NCBI GenBank assembly: GCA_019915135.1
Contig: JAHLMK010000010.1
Location: 558,001 to 622,000 of the forward strand
DNA length: 64,000 nucleotides
Direction: 5' to 3'
Source of the DNA: Strobilurus pachycystidiatus
Taxonomy: Eukaryota > Basidiomycota > Agaricomycetes > Agaricales > Physalacriaceae
The translations under genes were made by a program, and so were the position numbers. The notes under the pieces were generated by a model. The model was not told the origin of the DNA and ran no database searches. It saw only the letters and a list, made by a program, of their open reading frames with translations. Positions 11,782 to 22,336 of this stretch are shown piece after piece. The first letter of the stretch is position 1. The number at the start of each line of letters is the position of its first letter.

Positions 11782-13404
11782 ATGAACGATTCGTACGGAC
11801 TTGGTGAGTACGGCAGTGCCGTAGTCTACTTCTTCCTGACTGCATTACACATGCAGGCCCAGCTTCACCACCAACTCCACCTCCTTCCTATGCTGGTGCG
11901 ATATATTGTCCCTGGTTTCACTTCCTTCTCTCAACAACTGCTTTCCGAGTAGCCTTGCCCAATGAAATTCTCAAGAAAATCGCCGATCAAATCGAGGACG
12001 GCGACAGCATTGCCTCTTTTTCAAGAGTGAACAGGCGAACGTATGGCGTGGCGCTGCCGGTCGTTCATGCCGCCGTCAGAATCTCATTGCTCGCCGAAAA
12101 TCAGGCAAGTGAACTGGACGACCGGGAACAAGGGACATACTGGCAGGTAAGTTGACGAATGTTTCTCTTCACCCGAAGCTAAGCCCCCTGAATTACTTAG
12201 GACTGTATCTCCTGGTATCAGACTATGGTGTCGCTCTTTCACATTTACATCCAAAGAGTCACCTTCGACGGCGCAGGGATGGACCTCTCAACAGCCGTGA
12301 TGTTGCTCGCCAGTTTGCCAAATGTCGCCGTTATTATCCTGGACATGGTCGACATGACCTTCGAGGAATTCCACTGCACTCGCAGCCTCCCTTTCTCTGC
12401 GTGGTTGAAAGACGACTTTCCACCCCTACGCCTCGTACACCTCAGGATCCTCCGGGTTGTAAGGTGTATCCCCACTGTTGGCGCATTGCTGGTCCTACTC
12501 AAGAGGCTTGGGACCTTGCACGAGTTGGTGATACAGGATGACATCGTGGATGGCCTTGACCGTTATGCACCGTCTTTGATGACTATAAGACGGCCGAGTC
12601 CGACTGAACTCTCCCAACTACCCTCTGCCTTGCGAAACCTCAAGCGACTCCACCTCATCAATACCTTCGTGGGTGGTCATTCCAACATTCACCCGAACGG
12701 TATGCTAGATCTGTGTTTGACGGCTGTACACCGGCTGGAACACTTCACCATGAGCGTGGCGAATACATCCGGCGATATCCTCCTAAAGGATGTGTTGACG
12801 CGCAATGCAGCCTCGCTGGAGCACATCACCATCTTCGCTGAAGGTACGCCGCCTCTTCCCGTTGAGCTGACCCCTGTCCCAGGTTAACCACAGTGCAGGC
12901 TATCGGGGCGAAGGTAGATGGCATGCTGCTCACACTCTGGAAATGTGTGCCCGCTTGCAGACGTTGGAAGTCCGAGTTCGATGGAATGGATTGCAGGGAC
13001 TTCTCTCGATGTTGGAGAGCACCCCCCCAGTCCTACGCCACCTCTCCCTCCACCTTCTCATGGATTCCCATAGTAATATGTTCTGCCTGGAAGAGGTTCT
13101 CGTTGACCACCACGAGATGGGAATTGGAACACTCGAAAGCCGACTCGCCCAACGGCTCCTGGACATGGACGTGGAGCGATTCGCCCTCACAGTGGCTGCC
13201 TCCGGCGGCGAGGATGCCAACACGCAGATGTTGCGCGTCTGGATGAACAGCGGCCTCATGCGAAGGCACTGGGGTCCACGGCGTGGGGGACGAAAGAGTG
13301 CATGGGAGAAATCTTTGATTTGGTCTCGCTATGATTGGGAAGAAGAGGCGCTGGACCAGGGGAGCGTTTTGTTCATTGGTTCGAAGCGCCAAACATCGCC
13401 ATAA
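11782..13404 (+). CDS. F-box protein with LRR-like C-terminal part
   Basis: The start ATG at 11782 gives MNDSYGLG. Two short introns follow, then a P-rich linker and an F-box-like segment starting ALPNEILKKIADQIEDGDSI at about residues 25-65 (LPNEIL...SFSRVNRRTYGVALPVV). The remainder shows regularly spaced leucine-rich stretches (LVHLRILRVV, LRNLKRLHLINTF, LQTLEVRVRWN, LRHLSLHLL), as in F-box/LRR substrate receptors. The intron at about 12842-12896 joins FAEG to YRGEGRWH in frame. Proteins of this type usually recruit substrates to SCF ubiquitin ligases; this family is highly expanded in Agaricomycetes. The substrate is unknown. It is convergent with the MYND gene downstream. Confidence 0.7.
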
Positions 13405-13486
13405 GATGTAACTTTGTTGTGTATTTCATGGTCATCGTGTAAAACGTCCACGCCACTAAGATGGAACAGATTCATCATTCCGATAT

Positions 13487-15510
13487 TCAAGCTCGGTGGA
13501 GCTGCAGAAGCAAGGCCCTCCCGCCCCGTTCTCTCTCTATGCTCAAGCAGACATACACCTCCGTGTTGTCCCTGTCCTTGGGAAATAACGGAAGCAAACC
13601 TGCGGCCGCGACGACTTCCATGTGACACCGCCCTCCCGCGAACTCCATCCATACCAACGGCGTTCGAGGGTCGATACCCCAGCCTGTTGCCCCCGAGGAT
13701 GTCCTTCTAACCGTACCATTCTGCATCTCAATTGCATAAACGTCGTCGCCCGGTGCGGTCTTCGCCGGCCAAGGTTTTATACCAGCCTCAATCAACTCTT
13801 TGTAGTCGTCCAACAGACCGATAACCAAATCCTTCCGCTTCTGTAAGGTCGCCAATGCCAGATGGCACTCAAACACATACCCTCCTCTTCCCTCGACCGC
13901 TAGTCGTCGTCATATATAAGTTCAACTCCCTCGTTGCCCGAAAGAAGTACATACCTGTGAAATGTGCAAGTTCGCTGCAAACTTGTCTGTGTATAGCCCA
14001 CTCCCTGCGTTGACAGTCGCGACCGCAATAGCGTCGTTGTCCACATCCAGAACATTGTTTAATATGGCCCTTGTCAAGGTATTTCCCACACTGTATGAGT
14101 ACAGTGAGTAAGTCCATATCCCTGCTTATGACAATCAGACATACCTGGCAGCACTTCCTCCTGATCGCATTCTCTACCGTCACATAGACTAGAAAACTCT
14201 CTCTATACCACATGTTCCACTTTACCCAAAGGTAGTCATCGGCTTCAATGCCCTCGCCAACCAATCCCCTGTCCAGACGTTTGTTCCATTGACGTGAAGC
14301 GGCAGAGCGTGCGAGAGTCCGAAAAGTGTCTGCATCCGCACTGGCTTCTTGGAGTGACTCCAATAGTCGAGCTAATCGTGGGTTCAACCATGCCGTGTCC
14401 ACGCCGCCAGGTGGGCAAGGCAAGCTGTTCGAATAGAGTATGGCGTTCAGAAGGCCTCCCGAAGCCGCTTCCGCCATTGCCTGTCGGTTGTTGAGCCGGC
14501 TCAGTAAGACATCGACCCCAGCAGCCCACGCTGAAAGAGCGCCGTAGAGCGCAGGATCCCGAGGATTCTGGTATAACTTTCGTCCCTTCAAGCTCGACAA
14601 CCGAGACATGAAGATACACACCCAGAACACCAGGCGGGTGTCTTCAACGGCCCGAATCCCAGAGTCGGTATCGATGGCACCACATTCGGTAATGTAGACC
14701 AATAGACCGTACAATGCTCTCCCGTCGTCACTTTCGCAAGCTATAAGACGCGCAAAGCACGCACACGCCCGAGGAAAAGACACGTCCCGAGCACGGACCA
14801 GGGTTTTGTTGTCTTGGTCCCAATTGATGATGGTGTAAGATGGCGCAGTCTGGCAAATCAAGTCGTCCCGACCTGACAGCAAAGAGAACACCAGAAGTGC
14901 ATGAAAGAGTCGATTCATGTACCCCTCAAGAGCCGGATAATCCCAGACATTTCCATATGCCCTCATGTTTGCCAGGAATTCCACCAATGCCATTGATACC
15001 TCCTCCATTCTCTCCACCGACGGGCTTATGGAGAACCCGTCCATCTCTCTCCCCCCTATGGCTTTGGCTTCCAAGCGCCGAACCATCCAACCGCCAGCGA
15101 CCAGCAAAACGAGATCTTCGACTAGGGCGCGAATCTCGTCCAGACACCCTGCGAAGTGGTCTTCGGCTCCAGACGATAAGCTTGCTGGATTCCTTTGCTT
15201 CCCCAGGCCGTCGATAACCATATGCACCGAAGACCACAGTGCATCCTCACTGATAAGGTGCGAGGAGCAGAACGAGTGTCTCATTTGCTTGATGTGATGG
15301 TGAGCTGTCCGAACCAACGTCACAGCACCATGTCGTCCTCGAAATGTAGCCAAATTCTCCAGTTTGTGCAAGTCGTGTCTCGCTGCCTGTATGCATGCAT
15401 TTAGATCTGGCCTCCATGATAGAATCACTTGAACACACATCGGCTGCCCGATCAACAGCCAGCTCCATTTCCTCGGTCCTCCACGCTCTGGGGTGCTTTA
15501 CGGTTGGCAT
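13487..15510 (-). CDS. MYND-type zinc-finger protein
   Basis: It starts at the ATG at 15510 (MPTVKHPRAWRTEEME...). An early intron joins AVDRAAD to AARHDLHKLENL. A long helical region of about 430 residues follows, then a MYND finger formed by joining CCQ to CGKYLDKGHIKQCSGCGQRR across the intron at about 14090-14143. The cysteine and histidine series continues with YCGRDCQRREW and HRQVC, giving a full C4-C2HC pattern. A last intron leads to the tail VEGRGGYVFECHLALATL, ending LLLQLHRA at 13487. MYND fingers mediate protein-protein contacts. The N-terminal part resembles the many Agaricomycete MYND proteins of unknown function. Confidence 0.75.
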
Positions 15511-15676
15511 GGATAGTCTGAACAAGAGAACAACTTGGGATGAGTGAAAGAGTTTGCGACGCTTTGGCGATGGGCGATGGACGACGGACACAGGAAGTAG
15601 GCGTAGAACCTAGCACGTGCCGGTCGGTCGCTTGCTCGCTAACTCCATCACTCCTCCCATCGCACATCCCATATCG

Positions 15677-16446
15677 ATGGCTTCGTTATCGACTGTAGCC
15701 CCCGAATTGCTCCAGGAGATAGCCCGTTGGGCCCTCTTCTTGGAATATGAGTTGGAGATCGATGCCGAGGACATCGATGCCTTCCGCTTGACATGCCATA
15801 GCATCAACGACGCCTTCCTCACTCTACCGTCCTTGTCTACCCTCCATGTCCACCACCATCCACACACCCTGGCCCGCTCGACCGACCTCCTCTCCCGCTC
15901 TCGTGAGACGGTCCAATACTTGTATCTCTACTTTCACGGTGAGTGAGCTTGACGATCCTAGTGTAAATCTTCTCTTACTTCCCCCCTCTAACAGGGCCTT
16001 CGGATCTCCATCTCTCTCTCCCCCGCTACCCCCAACTCCAACACCTCATCATCAAATGTGACATCGTCAACGTTCGCACTGTCGTTCGGCTGCTCCGAAG
16101 CCTCCCCCCGTCCTCTATCACAACACTCAACATCCTCCTCGTGTGGCCCTCTGAGGCAGTCGTCACGCCTCATGTTGGCGCCAGGATCTGGACAACCATG
16201 TTCCAGGAATTCGATTCCGCCGTTGCCGACTGTTCGTGGCTGCATTTCCGTCTCGTCATGCTCCCCGCACCAGCCAGCACAATCCCCCCTCCCCACTTCG
16301 TCGACTTCATCGCACATCACCTCCCTGGCTGCCAGCGAATGATGCAGTTTGGGCTGCCGTCGTTCGAATCCGAGCTGAACACCGGACGCATGACCATGAT
16401 ATTGGTCAATTTGGTCCGGATGCTTGAGAATCTGGGTGTTGAATAA
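15677..16446 (+). CDS. small F-box-like protein
   Basis: The ATG at 15677 opens MASLSTVAPELLQEIARWAL, with a degenerate F-box pattern (PELLQEIARWAL...DIDAFRLTCHSINDAFL). One GT-AG intron (about 15939-15993) joins YLYFH to GPSDLHLSLPRY. The second exon contains LRR-like segments (LQHLIIKCDIVNVRTV, LRSLPPSSITTLNILLV) and ends LVRMLENLGVE. At about 235 residues it is shorter than the F-box protein at 11782-13404. It probably belongs to the expanded F-box family; the substrate is unknown. Confidence 0.6.
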
Positions 16447-16647
16447 GCCATCATTTCACATCGAGACCAAGTAATCGACTTCGACTTACTCATGTGCCTC
16501 CCTGCTATGTAGTACTCTTTATGGCCTCTGCCTTCCTTCTAGACATTCAATGAATTCAAATCGTTGTTTCTTCAATCAAGTAGTAGCGTCATCGGTGGAT
16601 CGGCCATGTCAGCATGCAGAGCCCGATCCCTTTGGACGTATCGCCAA

Positions 16648-16689
16648 GCCGCCAGCGGGTTGAAACACTTCGCCAGCGCTTCTCGCCAG
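16648..16689. repeat. cluster of CGCCAGCG motifs at left edge of the KDZ/TET block
   Basis: GCCGCCAGCGGG (16648), CGCCAGCGCT (16671) and CGCCAG (16684) occur within 42 bp, just upstream of the first gene of the block. They have the orientation expected if the inverse cluster at 36719-36887 is the other margin. No matching terminal inverted repeat was found. Confidence 0.4.
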
Positions 16690-16690
16690 T

Positions 16691-17717
16691 ATGCCCCACT
16701 CAAAACTGAGCCCCATAAAAGTCCCACAGTCCCCTGTCATCTCTCTCATATCTGCCCAGATGCTCTACTCACGCGTCTATGACGAGTTCCTCGACTGGCC
16801 GACCTATTTCTCGCTGATTCGTCACTCGGACTCTTGCGTACTTTGTGGTAGCCATTGGGATGACACGAAAATCTGCAAGGGGAAGTTCACCAGCTCCAAT
16901 AAAGGTCGTCCGTATCAGAAGGCAAGCTCGGCACGCGTTCTGGAGCGCCCATTAGCTCACCTCACCTATAGTGTCCCAACAATCACTTTGAGGAGGGAGA
17001 CTGCGAGGGATTTCGCTGGGTAAACCCCGACGGAACGCCTTGTGAATTTCAAAGCAAGCCTCCCTTCAACAGTAGCTTCAACTCTTGCCGAGATACTCGG
17101 CGGCCTAAACCTAAAGGCTCATCTTCACACTCCTTCCCGCCGCCGCGTCACAGTTCTAGTCAGGCTCAGCACCCGCCAGACGTTAACCGTCCAACTGGCC
17201 TTCCAGCGGAGAAACGTTACTGCTTCATTGTTATATGTGATGAGGTGCGCCAGTTAAGCTTCTTCTAGATTAACTCCTCCATGTTTACGTTCAACAAGCG
17301 AGGGCAAGCGGTCCAGCCAGCGAAGCGCATCGTTGTCTCCGAGGAATCGTGGCCGTATTTCAACCCTTTTGAACATCCTCCTTGTCGGGCGGAGTTGGGT
17401 ATGAAGGATGAAACTTCACCTTGGGAATGCTCAACCGGGAATGGCCAATCCTGGGACGTTGTGACAACGGCCAAAAGGGTAAACTTGGACCAAGAGGTGC
17501 TGATCCGCCGTTTTCTTCCGCGAGGTGCGCCCCCTGCCACTCCGCGCAAACGCAAGTCAACTGCTACGCCTGCGACACCACCCTCAACGCCACACAAGCG
17601 GGCTAGGACCGCGCGGTATGTCTCTACACAGCCAACCAAGATTCACTCTGACCGCGCCTCCACAGCCGTCCTTCAGCTCCTGTCCCGGCTAAGGATATCA
17701 TAGACATTTCAGATTGA
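16691..17717 (+). CDS. GRF-type zinc-finger protein
   Basis: A GRF finger is seen after splicing: C-x2-C (CVLCGSHW), then FTSSNKGRPYQK, then CPNN...CEGFRWVNPDG, the classic C..C / NKGRxYxxC / CxxFxW pattern. The halves are joined across a 50-nt intron at 16922-16971 whose donor is GC (AG|GCAAGC) rather than GT. A later intron (GTGCGC...TCTAG) joins VICDE to INSSMFTFNK. The C-terminal part is basic and proline/threonine rich. If the last intron (GTATGT...CCACAG) is used, the protein ends AKDIIDISD, which resembles a SUMO-interaction motif. GRF fingers bind nucleic acid in DNA repair and helicase proteins. The start could also be the ATG at 16760. It is the first gene of the block. Confidence 0.68.
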
Positions 17718-17885
17718 AGAAACTCTTGTTTTGCGTGTTACTTGACTGTTAATTTGGTTCATCAGTTAGGATATATATCATTTTGAGTACTGTTATAAAC
17801 CTACGCGTCGAGGATGTTTTCTTTCCATTTCCCACGATCAAAAATTCGTGGTGTCCTAACATTTGTCTTTCCACCACCATCTGCT

Positions 17886-19514
17886 ATGGCAGGCTTCCTC
17901 CACACCCCCCCTCCACACCCCAAAAGCCGCCTGGTGCTCGCACCGCCAGCCCGACAGCCCCCATCCCAACGACTTTCAACCCCAATCCCACCGTATTCCT
18001 CGCACCCATTACTGGCGACCCGACCACCCGACCAAGTACCCGTCTCGCCAAAAAGGGCGGGGCGCCATGTGCAGTTGGCTTCTGCAGTGGTCAAGACTCA
18101 GTCCGGACGAACAAGGCATGCCTATACGAGGCTTGCAAGCCCTGCTGTTCTACCACATTGCTTGCGGCCGTCAAGGACTCTGGTCTTCGCGAGAAGTTCT
18201 GTAAAGCTCATAACCAACGCGTTCTAAGACCAGCAGATGACGACCCAAATCATACGGACGGGATATCTCTCGCCTCAGACACTGCGTTGCGCAAGAGAGC
18301 CGGAGCAAATTGCGGTCCTCTGCTCCTCCAGGCATTGCATGCTGGTGGGATGAATACCATCAACGTTGGAACCTTCGCTCAGCGAAAGGTTTTTACGTCA
18401 ACTGCTCCCCACATGGCGGAGACGTGGAGGAAGCTCGAGGACTGTGTCGTTTTCTTGCGCTGTTGGGATGCTGTGAGTGACCTTTCTCGCCTTTGCGTTG
18501 TTTGCTAAACTGGGCGTCATCTCTATGTGTAGAATGGGAATCGAGTGGGTCCTATCATGAAAATTGCCCTTCCCGAGGGGATCTGGCCTTTCCTCGTTAT
18601 CTACGACCACAAAAGACTCGCCCAAGCTCTCCAGGTGACGGAACCTTCGGATCCGTTTCTGGTATGGGTCAAGGGCAAGAAGACGCAGTGGATTGAGATG
18701 ACCGGACGTCTCGAGGTAACACCGTGCCAGCACGTCGACATATCCGCCGTTCGTAATCACTGGCCCATCCCTGCACCATCTCGGTGGGATATAGAAGAGC
18801 TACCACAATGCGGGGAGGTCGCCGGCCAGAAACGTAAAGAACCGCCTCCGTAAGAGCTTCTTCTGTTGTCAAAACGACACAACATGATATGCCTATTAGA
18901 CACGACGAAGAGGAAGAGTTCTCATCCGACAGCGAACACGAACATCTCCAAGGCTCGTCTCAGCCACCTCCCCGGACGGCCAGCCCAGAATCCAGTCATG
19001 CGGCCTCGGTCGCCAGTACGGCTGGTCCTACTCAAGCGGCGCCACCGCCTGCACCTTCCCCTTCTTCTTCGCAGGTTGCGCCATCACCCTCGAACGCGTA
19101 CGATGACGTGTTTCCTCATCACAAAAGATTACTCATATCGACTCTCCAGGCTCATACACGCGCTAATCATTCAACACGGCCCACCCCCAAGAAACTCCAG
19201 AGGGCACTTCCCCTTCAAGTACACTGTCGATGTTATCGTCTTTCTTGAAAAGTACGTGGATCACAAGCTGTCGATGACGATAGATTTGGCTTGGCGTAAA
19301 ACCATTGGGGAGCTATTTGATCCCGAGGTTTGTGCGGCACTACTCTGTCCACGACAATATCTCATTGCATAACCTTGGGCAGGAAGCTCACCCAGCATAC
19401 AAAAAGACCAGTGTAAACCGGGCCTGCGCCAAGATGCGCGATAGTCGTGACAGGGCTGATGCAGTGGCGCGCTATGGGAGAAGGGCTGGCGGTGAATGGA
19501 CGGAGGTTAAATAG
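17886..19514 (+). CDS. cysteine-cluster protein of unknown function
   Basis: The proposed start MAGFLHTPPP at 17886 is followed by a short intron (GTATTC...ACCAAG, about 44 nt) that brings the proline-rich leader into frame with TRLAKKGGAPCAVGFC. A cysteine cluster follows (CAVGFCSG, NKACLYEACKPCC, then FCKAHN about 20 residues later), which looks like a zinc-binding module. Further introns join CWDA to NGNRVGPIMKIA, KEPPP to HDEEEEFSSDSE, NA to LIHALIIQHG and LFDPE to EAHPAYKK. A serine/proline/alanine-rich acidic linker precedes a helical C-terminus. It lies 168 bp from the GRF gene and 164 bp from the next gene on the same strand. It is unrecognised beyond the cysteine cluster. Confidence 0.55.
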
Positions 19515-19678
19515 CACGAACAAGAATACACTATCTGCGCCACACTCTTTAGTAAACATTCATATGTCAAACTGTGAAGAAACGCACGTGTTTAGCAGGC
19601 CCCCCTCTAAATCAGACTGCTGTGGCTGTGCAATTAACCAGCGTTTTCACTACAAACGCCCACGCCGCTCTGGTAGTC

Positions 19679-22198
19679 ATGAGCGCCCCCAAGCTTCCCG
19701 CCCCGAGGACTAAGACTTCCACTCGCCTCAAGAACTGTCGGCCCATCTCTTGGAGGCAATAGTCAGTTCTTCTCTGCTTCCCTTTCCTACGACTTGTACT
19801 GACTGCGACCCACAGTCAGGTCCTCAAAGAGCCGGACGTCGATGTAAGTCGGCCGTTTGTCGTCGAGCGTACCCACTCTGTCACTCATGCGTCCGTCTAG
19901 AATATCATAAGGCTATTTGACGACATCCACGTCAGGATCGACCAATTTTTCCCAACGAAGAGAAGCGAGACATGGCAAGTGTTGAAGGCCAAGGAGGTAA
20001 ACATTCGTTGGGATCTAGTTCTCGAGAAGGACCCCGCTTGCACACCGTACGAAAAGCTGCTGTTTCCATACATCGGCCTCCCTACGGGTGGCATTGTGAT
20101 TGAGTATGAGAGCGCGAAGACCACGGTTCGTGCTAAATTGCCAGTTGTGTGTCTTCTTCTCCCTCATGCTGTTGTACCTGCAGAAGCCTAAGAAGCCTAA
20201 GGCCGTTGGCGCTGAGGCCGGACCAGTTCGAATTCCTGGTTCAGGAAGTAGTACCGCCGCCGGTGGCGAAATAGGCGGGGGTGGTGGCGGAAGTGCGGGT
20301 GACGGAGGCGCAGCCGCTGGCGCTGAGGGTGGTTTGGAAAGCGCTCAGGGCGGGACTGCTAGCTCTCAGGGTGAAACTGGTAGCCCTCCGACCGAACCTG
20401 CTGCCATCCAGCTCGAAACTGCTGCCGCCGAAGCCAGATCTGCTGCCAGTCAGCTCGAATCTGCTGCCGGCCGGGCCGAATCTGCTGCCGCCCAGGCCGA
20501 ATCTGCTCCCGCCCAGGCCGTATCCGCTGCTGCTGCACCGGGATCCACTGGCGAATTACCCGGAACGTCCGGCACGATTGAACCGAACTTCGAACCTCCC
20601 CAGACAGTCAACCCGAAGGATTTGACGATCCACCCAGCGCCTGCGGCCAACTATGGCGACGACCTCGGCACTCCCATGGACGTTGACCGGTTCGACGATG
20701 CATTTCGCGAACAATCTCCCGATATGGACGATGACCACGCCCGAGGCCGCAAGCGACGTCGATGTACACCCGCTGCAGAAAGTCAGTACACTCCGACAAT
20801 CCCAAATGAGATGGGAAACTCACTTAGATCACAGTCCCTTTCTACAACCGTGTCCCCCCCCCTGAGGACACAACTTTGGAAGTGCTCATGAAGGAACAGG
20901 ACTACAAGGTCATCACTTTGCCCGCTGACGACGAAGATGGTACCGGGACGGTCTTTTGGATGCTGATCATACTACACGACGACCGTCAGAGAAGGATAGA
21001 GGACTTTGATTTAGGTATGAACATCATCGCCAGCGTACCAGCTGCAGGGGTCGAGTGGGGACTGGACATGACTCTCGGAATGTGGGAATTCGCACTCTTG
21101 AAGGTCATCGACCTTTACCTGCGAGAGAGCTGCCGGATGGCGGGTGTGGGGGCTTTGGGAAACTTCACTCTGGCGACCAAGTCCGGGCTTTCCTCCGCCC
21201 CGGTCACCACCCCTTTGCTGAAATTCGAGGCGAATGAAACCGGTCTTCCCGCGGACGCCAGCTCATATGCACTCCTCTGCTCCCTGGAGAAACAACCCAT
21301 CTTTCACTACAGTGTAAGGCCAGAGCAAGACGGCAAAGCTGCCGGGGACGACAAGAAAGGGTGGATCTGGGTGCCCTTTCGCACCACTCCCGGAGAACAT
21401 CTCAATTACCGACTTACTGTCTCGCTTCATGACAATGTGGTGAGTTCTTCAGAACGTTGCCTTCTCTCTCCCTGCGCTCATGCATATAGTTTCCGGAACC
21501 AGGCAACAGTCGCACGAGCCGTGAGGAAGCTCGACTGGCTCGCGAGGAAGCTCGAGTGGCTAAGCGGCAGGCTGCGCACGCGCTGTACTGCAAATGGCTG
21601 ATGTCTATCCCTGAGAAGGCGAAGTTCATCCATGCCCTCACTGTCAAATTGGCTGGGCGACAGACCGTTAGCCGACCTAAACCTCTGACGTTCACTGTGG
21701 CTGAATGGCGCGAGCTTGCACCACCTATCAGCGCGATGTTCCGAGCCAAGAGCTTTCGGCAAGAGCTGCAGAAAGCTGGCGAGCGAGAGTTGGGGAAATA
21801 TGCCGATCAACCCGACGGTGAGTACAACGTTTCAAAACGGCGACATGCATCTGATGATGACGAGTATAGACATTCTCGACGCTGTCTTCGTGCAAGCTGA
21901 CATGAATGCGTTTCTGAAAGCGGATGGGCGGGGTGATCTCTTGCGTCCTCTTGTCAAGGCTGGTGAGCTCCTGGAGATTGTAGCAAGCAAGGATCTGGAT
22001 CCTCCCTACCACGAGAGAGCGACCAAGTATTTGGACAGCCTGAAGCAGTCTTCTGCTCTTGGCTACGACAACCTGATGCTGCGACTTGCAGCCATGGGCC
22101 CATCCGAGAAAGTCTACAAGCCAGAAGCGTCCCTGGCAAAGGCGCTGGCCAAACAGAAGGAATTGGCTGCTCTGCAAATGGCACATGAAGCGCAGTAG
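19679..22198 (+). CDS. unknown protein with Ala-rich repeats and coiled coil
   Basis: The start at 19679 (MSAPKLPAPRTKTSTRLK) is joined by introns to QVLKEPDVD, then NIIRLFDDIHVRIDQFFP, then a long low-complexity region (20190-20560). In that region an ESAA/QLESAAGRAESAAAQ-like heptad-sized unit is repeated about eight times. A basic stretch RGRKRRR near 20740 may be a nuclear localisation signal. The C-terminal half is ordered: FYNRVPPPEDTT, a W/L-rich domain, and then a basic/acidic helix EEARLAREEARVAKRQAA. It ends LAALQMAHEAQ at 22198. No domain was recognised. It ends 138 bp before the transposase start and is co-oriented with it. Confidence 0.55.
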
Positions 22199-22336
22199 AT
22201 AGTGAGGAGTGTACTTGTAGATATTGGAGCTTATGGCAGTCATGCTCAAAGACCCGGAACAATTTGCAATGTGTGTCTGTTCAGTGTGAAGCCAATTACG
22301 AGTGTCCGACCCCGTTCTTGGTCCAGAACTCCCACC

